DNA of 64,000 nucleotides from an uncultured Prevotella sp. (lineage in GTDB: Bacteria; Bacteroidota; Bacteroidia; Bacteroidales; Bacteroidaceae). Below, one piece after another: positions 40,422-47,935 of this stretch (the first letter of the stretch is position 1; every line of letters begins with the position of its first letter). Location: contig CAAGKM010000015.1 in assembly GCA_900770395.1 (NCBI GenBank), positions 94,330 to 158,329 of the forward strand. Direction: 5' to 3'. The position numbers and the translations under genes were made by a program. The notes beneath the pieces are model-generated. The model did no database searches, was not told the origin of the DNA, and was given only the letters and a program-made list of their open reading frames with translations.

Positions 40422-41965
40422 CAGAATCTGTAACCAAGGGTGAGAAGAAGCTGGTGACGCTTGTTGCTCACCTTTGTCATGTCGGCAATGTTGTCGTTCT
40501 CTGCTGGTTCGTTGGCTCCGGCATAGTAGCTCATAAACGGATAGTGCTCGCCGTTGGTGCTGCTGAACTGATAAGCCAGGTCGATGTTGAACTTATTAAT
40601 CTGATAGCCGAATCCGCAGGTTATGCGGTGGGTGTCCTTCCAGTTGGTGTAGTCGGTTGTTGAGCTGTAGTAAACACCATCTGTGTTTAGGCTCTGGTCA
40701 CGGTAAGCATCGGTTTTGTATGCTGCCGAAACATAGTTGTAACCCAATCGTATTGCCATATTTGCGTCAGGCTTTAGCTCTGCTCCCACCTTGAATGTAT
40801 GCACTCCCTTGAGGTTTGCCTTGGTGTCGGCGTTCATCACATGGTCGCTGCTGCTTGTGTCGTGCCATCCATCCCATTCGTCGTAATATCCGCCGTCTTT
40901 GTAACGGTTGTCTATAGTTGCATAGTCTGCATACTCATATCCTGCGCCGATGGCAAGCATGTTGTCGATGGTGTGGCCGAGGCTCACTCCAAACTTCCAT
41001 GGAGTGTTCATGCGGAACTCATACACCTCGGAGATGGATGTGCGGTTGCCGTCGTTTGTTATCAGTGATGTGCTGTTGGCACTCTCAAGGTCATAGAATA
41101 TGGGTGATGCCACCGACAGACCGAAACGGAAGGGCGACTCCTCAACGGGGCGGACAATGATACCAGCCTTAAAGTCGAAACCTGTACCTGTTATCCGGCG
41201 CTCGTCAACAAGGTTTGACGAAAAACCGCCAGCCGCGCTCTCAAGATAGTCCACATAGCTGTTGTAATGTACATCGTGTATGCCGAAGGTGAATCCGAGA
41301 TATACACGGTTGTTGATGTTGCCGCTGATGTTGAAATCGTATTCGCCGATATATCCGTTCGATGAGCGGTTCATGTCATACTGGTCGCAGTTAATATATG
41401 TGAGTTCGTCGCCATCGGGCAGCACCGTGTTGTAGTGCAGATAGTCCACCTGTGAGAAAGTGCCCTCATCGGCAACAAGCATACCATTGTTATTTGTCTT
41501 GAGCTCAAACAATCCGTTATATCCCTTGATATACGACAGCTTGTTCTGTGATGCGTTCTGCAGACGCCCTGACGCCTCGAGAATCTGATCGAAGTTGCGG
41601 CTCTTGTGATAGTTGAATGCCACATTCAGATACGAGCGGCTGTTGGTGCGTGTGGCAAGCACAATGCCCACCTGGTCGAAACTCATGTTGGTTTTGTTCA
41701 CAAAACTTGAGTTGCTCACATCGCTCTGCGACACAAAGCCGAACGAGGCGTTCACCTGTGACTTGCGGAACAGACCGATACCAGCTGGGTTGGTGCCTAT
41801 CGTTGAGATATCGGCACCAAGAGCATCCATAGCTCCACCCATACCCACATAGCGGGCTGTACCATTCAAATCTTGAGTTGCAATATTTGCATTCTCATAT
41901 GTCTCCTGCGCCGCCATTGGCAGTGTGCCAAACATCATTGCGGCAAAAAATATCTTATTTCTCAT
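40421..41965 (-). CDS. OmpP1/FadL-type outer-membrane channel
   Basis: 514 residues with signal peptide (MRNKIFFAAMMFGTLPMAAQ), then the family hallmark NGTARYVGMGGAMDALGADISTIGTNPAGIGLF, a barrel of alternating strands, and a C-terminal LLLTLGYRF ending in phenylalanine as expected for BAM-inserted barrels. FadL-type channels pass hydrophobic compounds. The ATG was preferred to a GTG three codons upstream. It is coupled to the ABC exporter downstream and preceded, 70 bases earlier, by the Trp/Tyr/Gly-rich protein gene. Confidence 0.88.
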   Translation of the reverse strand: MRNKIFFAAMMFGTLPMAAQETYENANIATQDLNGTARYVGMGGAMDALGADISTIGTNPAGIGLFRKSQVNASFGFVSQSDVSNSSFVNKTNMSFDQVGIVLATRTNSRSYLNVAFNYHKSRNFDQILEASGRLQNASQNKLSYIKGYNGLFELKTNNNGMLVADEGTFSQVDYLHYNTVLPDGDELTYINCDQYDMNRSSNGYIGEYDFNISGNINNRVYLGFTFGIHDVHYNSYVDYLESAAGGFSSNLVDERRITGTGFDFKAGIIVRPVEESPFRFGLSVASPIFYDLESANSTSLITNDGNRTSISEVYEFRMNTPWKFGVSLGHTIDNMLAIGAGYEYADYATIDNRYKDGGYYDEWDGWHDTSSSDHVMNADTKANLKGVHTFKVGAELKPDANMAIRLGYNYVSAAYKTDAYRDQSLNTDGVYYSSTTDYTNWKDTHRITCGFGYQINKFNIDLAYQFSSTNGEHYPFMSYYAGANEPAENDNIADMTKVSNKRHQLLLTLGYRF

Positions 41966-41968
41966 AAT

Positions 41969-42034
41969 AATCACTAAAAATTAATCACTAAACACTAATC
42001 ACTGAACACTAAACACTGAACACTAAACACTGAG
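41969..42034. repeat. 14-base tandem repeat, 4.7 units
   Basis: Units begin at 41969, 41983, 41997, 42011 and 42025 (variants of AATCACTAAACACT). It fills the gap between the Trp/Tyr/Gly-rich gene and the porin gene and overlaps the porin's translation initiation region. Confidence 0.85.
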
Positions 42035-42035
42035 C

Positions 42036-42959
42036 TTATCTTCTTCCTCCACCGAAGTGTCCGCCTCCGCCGCGGTTGCCTCCTCCGAAGCTGCCACCGC
42101 CTCCACGGCTACCTCCTCCAGTGTTGAAGCTGCCGCTGTTGTTGCGTGTGCCGCCAAACGAACTGTTGTTCTGATAGGTATTGCCATTGGTGTTTCGTGC
42201 ACCGCCGAAGTTCATTGTGCGGTTGGTTGTTGTGTTGTCATAGCGGTTGTTGTTATAACCATGGTTGTTGCCAACGCTGTTGTAACGGCGGTAGTTATAG
42301 CCGTTGTGGTTGCTCGTGGTGCTACCTGTGCTGTGGTTACGTGTGCCGTAGCTGCGGCGTGCCACTGTAATGCCTCCGCCGGGATACCATCCGCCCCAGT
42401 AGTGGTTGTGCCAATAGTGTGGGTACCCCCATCCCCAACCATAATACCAAGGACTGTACCAGCCACCATAGCCCCAGCCACCGTAATACCACGGATCATA
42501 GAACCAAGGGTCATACCAGCCGCCATACCATCCGGAATAATAGTATGGGCTGCTCCATCCCCAGCGTCCCCAACGTCCGTCACTGTATCCGGCATTGTAG
42601 CCGTCGCGCCACTCATAGTCGTCCCAGCGGCTCATCTTGCGTGTGCAGCTGAAGTCCTCGAGTGAGTCGGGATAAACACCAGTCACTCCGTCGAGCTCAA
42701 TCCTGTCATCGCCACCCTCTGTTGGAATCACATTGCCAAGCGAGTCAATAGCGGTGACGGTGCTGTTGATATATCGTCGGTTATACTCGTCCACACTGCG
42801 GTTGCTGCCACTATAATATGTATCGCGCGGCATGCCGTAGTCCTTCTTTGCTTTCTCCACATTTTTCTTTGTCGGCACAAAGTACATGTCATCGTCCTGG
42901 GCAAAGAGACTCACCGGCAGGACGAGAGCGAAAAACGATAACAAAAATAACTTTTTCAT
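42036..42959 (-). CDS. Secreted Trp/Tyr/Gly-rich low-complexity protein
   Basis: About 307 residues with a signal peptide (MKKLFLLSFFALVLPVSLFAQ). An ordinary acidic N-terminal region (to about 110) is followed by a striking Trp/Tyr/Gly/Pro segment (about 120-195, repeats like GGWYDPWFYDPWYYGG) and an Asn/Gly/Ser/Thr-rich tail ending in GGGHFGGGRR. No enzymatic motif. Such compositions occur in adhesive or envelope-structural proteins, but the function is unknown. The ATG used is two codons inside a slightly longer frame. First gene of a probable operon with the porin and ABC exporter. Confidence 0.8.
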   Translation of the reverse strand: MKKLFLLSFFALVLPVSLFAQDDDMYFVPTKKNVEKAKKDYGMPRDTYYSGSNRSVDEYNRRYINSTVTAIDSLGNVIPTEGGDDRIELDGVTGVYPDSLEDFSCTRKMSRWDDYEWRDGYNAGYSDGRWGRWGWSSPYYYSGWYGGWYDPWFYDPWYYGGWGYGGWYSPWYYGWGWGYPHYWHNHYWGGWYPGGGITVARRSYGTRNHSTGSTTSNHNGYNYRRYNSVGNNHGYNNNRYDNTTTNRTMNFGGARNTNGNTYQNNSSFGGTRNNSGSFNTGGGSRGGGGSFGGGNRGGGGHFGGGRR

Positions 42960-43006
42960 ACGCATATTTTTTGTCTGTTTATATTCTTGTTTAATTATTT
43001 ATACTG

Positions 43007-43014
43007 CAAAATTA
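43007..43014 (-). promoter_or_regulatory. -7 box upstream of Trp/Tyr/Gly-rich gene
   Basis: CAAAATTA on the plus strand (TAATTTTG toward the gene). The nearest CAAA upstream (43030-43033) gives a 15-base spacer, so it is weak. Confidence 0.4.
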
Positions 43015-43079
43015 CAGCTAATTCTTGTGCAAATTTACAGATTTTCCCTATAAAAAGATAGAGTTTCCCCTATTTTTTG

Positions 43080-43087
43080 TAATTTTG
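43080..43087 (+). promoter_or_regulatory. -7 box of prmA
   Basis: TAATTTTG, 24 bases before the ATG at 43112 and downstream of the longer candidate start at 43025. Confidence 0.6.
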
Positions 43088-43111
43088 CAATTGAATTTAA
43101 CAAAATCTAAT

Positions 43112-43966
43112 ATGAAATATAATAAAATTAGCTTTCTGATAGGTGCAGAAAGCCAGTTGTTGCAGGATGCCTGCGATGTGTTGGCGGCAATGCTTGGCGA
43201 CTGTGGTTTCGAGACTTTTGAATATACCGACAATGGTATGACAGGATATGTTCAGCAGCAGATGTTCGATGAAGATGCCATGAAGGAAATAATCGCCGAG
43301 TTTCCATTCGACGGTGTGTCGGTTGACTATACAGTGGAGGAGGCTGAGGATAAGGACTGGAATGAGCAGTGGGAGAACGAGGGCTTTGCACCTATCTCTG
43401 TTGGCGGCTGCGTAATACACGACGGCAGACACTTGCCGACTGAAGACACAGAGGTTATGGTGGAGATTGATGCCAAACTGGCGTTTGGCACCGGCAACCA
43501 TGAGACCACACGAATGATAATCGATCAGTTGATGCACACTGACCTCAGCGGCAAGCACATCCTCGACTGCGGTACAGGCACTGGTATCCTTGGCATCCTC
43601 TCAATGAAGCGCGGCGCAAAGAGCGTGACTGCATACGACATTGATGAATGGAGTGCCGACAATGCCCGTCACAATGCCGTAATCAACGGTATTCTTGACA
43701 ATTACGATGTGCTGCTTGGCGACAGCAGCGTGCTCGACGGAGTAAATCAGGTTTTCGACTTGATTATCGCCAATATCAACCGCAACATCCTTCTCGCCGA
43801 TATGCCCCGCTGGACTGCTTTGCTCAGTGACAACGGACAGTTGTTGATGAGTGGATTCTACCATTCCGACACTGCAATACTGAAAGAAAAGGCTGCCGCG
43901 CTCGGGCTTGCCGCAGCCGATGAAGTCACCGACGGTGACTGGGCATGTCTTAGGATTAGGAAATAA
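43112..43966 (+). CDS. prmA: Ribosomal protein L11 methyltransferase
   Basis: 284-residue SAM-dependent methyltransferase. The N-terminal L11-recognition domain (to about 110) precedes the Rossmann domain with AFGTGNHETTRM, ILDCGTGTGILGI (SAM loop), VTAYDIDEW and IIANINRNILL. It trimethylates ribosomal protein L11. The start MKYNKISFL was chosen; 29 further codons upstream are open but precede the promoter box. Monocistronic, followed by a bidirectional terminator. Confidence 0.94.
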   Translation: MKYNKISFLIGAESQLLQDACDVLAAMLGDCGFETFEYTDNGMTGYVQQQMFDEDAMKEIIAEFPFDGVSVDYTVEEAEDKDWNEQWENEGFAPISVGGCVIHDGRHLPTEDTEVMVEIDAKLAFGTGNHETTRMIIDQLMHTDLSGKHILDCGTGTGILGILSMKRGAKSVTAYDIDEWSADNARHNAVINGILDNYDVLLGDSSVLDGVNQVFDLIIANINRNILLADMPRWTALLSDNGQLLMSGFYHSDTAILKEKAAALGLAAADEVTDGDWACLRIRK

Positions 43967-43973
43967 TATAAAT

Positions 43974-44016
43974 AAATCCCAGCCACCAAGGATTGTCTGG
44001 CAGCTGGGATTTTGAT
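43974..44016. terminator. Bidirectional terminator between prmA and lyase gene
   Basis: AAATCCCAGC (43974-43983) / GCTGGGATTT (44003-44012), with A-rich and T-rich flanks suited to both convergent genes. Confidence 0.85.
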
Positions 44017-44047
44017 TTATCAGAATTTATCAGAACTACAAATGTAG

Positions 44048-46786
44048 TCAGTTTTTTATAACCTTGGTGCTGTGAGTATTGCCTTTGGTGTCGGTAACTT
44101 TCATAATATACACCTCACCGCTTCTGAAAGACTTGGCTCTTTTGCCGTCAACAGTGAAAAACTCGCGCTTTGCCACTTCCACAGTATCATCGCTCCATGG
44201 TGTTGTGATGCCTGTCGGCTCTCCTGTTACAGCTATGCTCAGGCGTTTCTCATGGGTGGAGCCTGAGCTGTCGGTCACTTTCATCGTTGCCGTGCCGATG
44301 CCTCCCGCCTGATTTGCCTTTACCGTGACGGCAGAGCCTGAGACTGTGGCAGAGAACAGCTTGCTGTCTGTTGCCACAGAGTATTGCGGCGATTTTGTGA
44401 AGCCTTTGAAGAACTGAGCCATGTCTATGGTGCCGCTCTCACCCGGCTTGATGATGAGATATGGATTAGCCATAAATTCAAGATAGCCTTCAAGCAGAGT
44501 CCATCCGTCTTTGTCCGGGTCATCGTTGTTATTTGCCGTATTCGCGTCGCTGCCTATGAGTTTCTCATACCAGTCGGGCATACCGTCTTGGTCTGAGTCG
44601 AAATCTGCCGCGCGTGTTTCCTCGGGATATGCCTCAAAGCCGCCGCAGTCGTCCTCATGATCTATTTCTCCTTTAATACCAGAGCGTGAGCCCACATAGG
44701 TGTGTGTGCCGTTTATGGTCTCGTCAATCACGCGTATGTGCTGGTCGTCACGCATAGGCATTGTTGCTCCTGCCTCGCTGGTGACAATCTTGAAGGCGTC
44801 TGTTGCAGAATGAATCTCGGCATGTGAGGGGAAGAAAGGCTCACTGACCACCGTTTCATATTTTGGTCCCGGGTCACCGTTGCTCAGCTGTACATTGTAT
44901 GTGTCGTCTTTCTTGTCGTGTGTCAGCGAGTGGTCCTTGTTCTCGCGTATGTTTCCGCTGATGTATGCCCGCCATGTGCTTTCGGGGTGTCCCACGTTCT
45001 CATATTGCTGTGTGAAGAGCACCTTCTTTTTGGTGTCTGCTCCCATTTTGTAGTAGTTGCCTACAAAATTCACCTCGTGACAGTTGCCGTCGGTAGTACG
45101 GCTGCCCCAGTTATAAACCACATTGTTGAAGATATCCATCTGTCCGATGGCTTTGTTCTGACCGTCCATGCCGCCGCCCATCGACCAGTTGCGCCCGTAG
45201 CAGTTTGCCAGCAGGTTGTGGTGCCATGAGCCCACCTTGCCGTCGATGGTTGCAGCATATCCGTGGTTGGTGTTTGAATCATAGTTTTTGTGGTCGGCAA
45301 TACCCAGTGCCTCAAATATCGTGGAATACTGGAACGTGATGTTCTTGGCTCCGCGCCCCGACACTGTCTCGTCTGTTCCCCAAGCCGTTGTGGTATGGTC
45401 GACGATGGCGTTGTCTGAGCCCGACATTCCCATGGCGTTGCCTGTAACAGGCTCGCCCGGATATCCGTATCCGTGCTTGAACCTCATGAAACGGCAGATG
45501 TTGTCAGAGCAGATGTTTATGTTTGCTGCTTTTATGCAGATGCCTTTTCCCGGGGCTGTCTGTCCTGCAATCGTAATATTTGGCTTTGTAAACACGGCCT
45601 CGTAGTTCATGTCGATAATGCCCGATACATCGAATACGATGGTGTGCGGCTCCTCAATGTCAAGCAGACCGTAGATGAATGTTCCGGGAACACGCTCGTT
45701 GCCAAGGCTTGTCACATGATATACGCTGCCGCCGCGACCGCCGTTGGCATATCGCCCGTATCCCTCTGCTCCCGGGAATGCAAGCTGCCGTGGCTTGAAG
45801 CTCCACACGTGTCCCTTGGTGACTTCGTCATCGGCACCCACCTCGTCCACACGCCAGTAGTAGGTGTTCATGGAATACACATTGTCAAGATTATATGTTG
45901 TCTGCGCATAGCCGAGTGTGGCGGTGGGGACGGTCATTGCCTCCAACTCCTCAGCGCTCTTGGCAACAAAGAGAAGATGCTGCCTGACGCTTTCGTTTGC
46001 CGGTGTCCACGAGAGGGCTATTGTCTTGTTGTCGCCGTCCACGTGCATGTTGCCGTTTGCGGGTGACGGGTCTTTAGCCAAAGAGGTGACGTTTACGGTG
46101 TTAAGCTCGAAACCGTTGATCAAAGGTGCAGTGAATGCCGTTGTCTGACCGTCGCCTGCAGTTGCGGGATTGCCGGCTGATGTGGAGAACTCAAGCTCCA
46201 CAGCCTGCCCCTCGGCGTTTATCTTAAACTTTGTGGTGAGCAGACAGGCATTGGCTGCCACAGGTTGGAGAAAAGACGGTGCAATGTTTTCGTGTACGGT
46301 CTTGCCGTTAAGTTTTACGGTGATGGGAGCTGCGTATGTGGATGCAGGATCTCCCCAGCAGTTGTGATAGGTCTGTATGGTGTGGCTGCCCACGGGCAGT
46401 CCTTCAATCTTCATTGTTATCACACCATATTCCATTGGGTCGAGCTGCAGTCCGTCGAATGTAAGACGTCCGTTTTTCTCTTTGTAGTCCGCTTGCTGTA
46501 TGTAAGTCTTGTTCCAGTTGTTGCGCAACTCGTATGCTGCTCCATCAGGAACCGAAAGTGTGAAAACAATGTTGTCTATTGTTTTCATGTCTATTGCTCC
46601 CTGTTTCACATACCATTCCTCAAAGCCCGGCTCCTGTGTCTCGGCAGGCTTGTTTCTGGTCATGCTGAAGTCAACTTTCAGCTGCGGCAAGTCTTGTGCA
46701 TTGATATATCCATGAGATATTATCAATGTTGCAGCCAGCATCATGCGTGTGGCAATGCGATTGCCCAAATTAAGAAATCCATTCAT
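44048..46786 (-). CDS. Secreted pectate-lyase-like polysaccharide lyase, multidomain
   Basis: 912 residues: signal peptide (ending near YINAQ), N-terminal beta domain (about 30-240), a fibronectin-like segment (about 245-330; IALSWTPANES), then a right-handed beta-helix lyase domain (about 333-620) opening with LAFPGAEGYGRYANGGRGG, the PL1-type start, and containing NIVFDVSG-like, ITIAGQTAPGKGI and DHTTTAWGTDE strands. An acidic calcium-type motif follows (DFDSDQDGMPDWYE), then a beta domain and a C-terminal segment GEVYIMKVTDTKGNTHSTKVIKN like T9SS type-A sorting tails. It probably cleaves pectic or related polymers. No SusCD pair adjoins it. Confidence 0.85.
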   Translation of the reverse strand: MNGFLNLGNRIATRMMLAATLIISHGYINAQDLPQLKVDFSMTRNKPAETQEPGFEEWYVKQGAIDMKTIDNIVFTLSVPDGAAYELRNNWNKTYIQQADYKEKNGRLTFDGLQLDPMEYGVITMKIEGLPVGSHTIQTYHNCWGDPASTYAAPITVKLNGKTVHENIAPSFLQPVAANACLLTTKFKINAEGQAVELEFSTSAGNPATAGDGQTTAFTAPLINGFELNTVNVTSLAKDPSPANGNMHVDGDNKTIALSWTPANESVRQHLLFVAKSAEELEAMTVPTATLGYAQTTYNLDNVYSMNTYYWRVDEVGADDEVTKGHVWSFKPRQLAFPGAEGYGRYANGGRGGSVYHVTSLGNERVPGTFIYGLLDIEEPHTIVFDVSGIIDMNYEAVFTKPNITIAGQTAPGKGICIKAANINICSDNICRFMRFKHGYGYPGEPVTGNAMGMSGSDNAIVDHTTTAWGTDETVSGRGAKNITFQYSTIFEALGIADHKNYDSNTNHGYAATIDGKVGSWHHNLLANCYGRNWSMGGGMDGQNKAIGQMDIFNNVVYNWGSRTTDGNCHEVNFVGNYYKMGADTKKKVLFTQQYENVGHPESTWRAYISGNIRENKDHSLTHDKKDDTYNVQLSNGDPGPKYETVVSEPFFPSHAEIHSATDAFKIVTSEAGATMPMRDDQHIRVIDETINGTHTYVGSRSGIKGEIDHEDDCGGFEAYPEETRAADFDSDQDGMPDWYEKLIGSDANTANNNDDPDKDGWTLLEGYLEFMANPYLIIKPGESGTIDMAQFFKGFTKSPQYSVATDSKLFSATVSGSAVTVKANQAGGIGTATMKVTDSSGSTHEKRLSIAVTGEPTGITTPWSDDTVEVAKREFFTVDGKRAKSFRSGEVYIMKVTDTKGNTHSTKVIKN

Positions 46787-46903
46787 TCCTGAAAAGTTTT
46801 TAAGTGATTAGTTTAAAATGTAGTTTGTTGCAATTATGACGTAACCACTTGTTTATTGTAATCACAGCGGATGAACATATAGCTTGGTTTTCCCAGATAT
46901 ATT

Positions 46904-47935
46904 TTAGAATATGGCAGGTTGGTTGTCGTGAATAAGATGCGGTACACAGTTGATAATCTTTATTGGCAGTGTCTTTACGCTGCAGTGCTCTTGAGTTACC
47001 TTAAATTCCACCATGCAGGCCTGTGTGTTGATGTTCTTGGTTTGGTCGAATATAAAGTTGCCGATACTATAATATATAAGGTGTCCGTTGTATTCCTCTA
47101 TGGTTTGCATGGTGTGTGTGTGATGGCATACAAGAATGTCAGCTCCTGCGTCAACCAGCCGTCGGGCATCCTGCCGTTGGTCTGGAGTGGGAGTGAGTTT
47201 GTGCTCCCATCCCCAGTGCAGCGATACGATGATATAACTTTTCGGCTGTGATTGCCTTAAATTTCTGATACGGTCAAGCAGCGCCTCAAAATCCTCTTGG
47301 TTTACACTTGGCTTGTCTGGCAGATACATATAGTTTTCCAAAGGCATCCTGAGCGAGGTTACAAGCCATATATTGCGTGGCGATGATGCAAGGAGTGTCG
47401 GTTGGCAGGCTTCCTTCATTGTAGCTCCTGCACCCACTGGCGCCATTCCTGCCTGTTTGATGTTCTTGTATGTGTCCGTCAGCCCGTCGCGTCCTTGGTC
47501 TATACTGTGGTTGTTTGCGAGGTTGAGATGTGTTATGCCGTGACATCTCAGAGTTGTAAGCCATTGTGGATCAGCCCTGAATATGAAACGTTTGAACACA
47601 GGCTCCTCAATGTTTGTGGCAGGGCATTCGAGGTTTGCCACCACAATGTCAGCATGGCAAAACACTGAGTCTACTCCTTGGCTGAACAGAAAGTCAGGCT
47701 TGCTGTGGCTGTTGGGATTTATTTCTTTTGCAATGGCTTGCTGCGCCTCAATCCTGCGTCTTACACCACGGTCGAGCAGCAGGTCGCCCGTCAATATTAT
47801 TGTGGTGGTGTCTTTTTTACCTGCATGCGGCATTATTTCGGCATCTGTCTCTGCAGATGCCTGTGAGGTCAGCGACAGCCACAGGAATATTATCCATGAC
47901 AGATTAACAGCCAGAGCTATAGAACACTTCCTCAT
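46904..47935 (-). CDS. CapA-family metallophosphatase-fold protein
   Basis: 343 residues with an N-terminal signal or anchor (LAVNLSWIIFLWLSLTSQASA). The CapA/PgsA fold shows ILTGDLLLDRGV, VVANLECPAT, HLNLANNHSIDQGRDGL, VSLHWGWEHKLTP and VCHHTHTMQTIEEYNGHLIYYSIGNFIFD. CapA proteins were named from poly-gamma-glutamate capsule export, but many are envelope hydrolases of unknown substrate. No other pgs/cap genes are near. The first 32 bases overlap the end of the DUF3160 gene, so it is the last gene of a tightly packed operon. Confidence 0.87.
   Translation of the reverse strand: MRKCSIALAVNLSWIIFLWLSLTSQASAETDAEIMPHAGKKDTTTIILTGDLLLDRGVRRRIEAQQAIAKEINPNSHSKPDFLFSQGVDSVFCHADIVVANLECPATNIEEPVFKRFIFRADPQWLTTLRCHGITHLNLANNHSIDQGRDGLTDTYKNIKQAGMAPVGAGATMKEACQPTLLASSPRNIWLVTSLRMPLENYMYLPDKPSVNQEDFEALLDRIRNLRQSQPKSYIIVSLHWGWEHKLTPTPDQRQDARRLVDAGADILVCHHTHTMQTIEEYNGHLIYYSIGNFIFDQTKNINTQACMVEFKVTQEHCSVKTLPIKIINCVPHLIHDNQPAIF

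Noticed and set aside
46904..47935. Poly-gamma-glutamate capsule locus
   Set aside because: CapA-like protein only; no pgsB/pgsC or ligase genes nearby.
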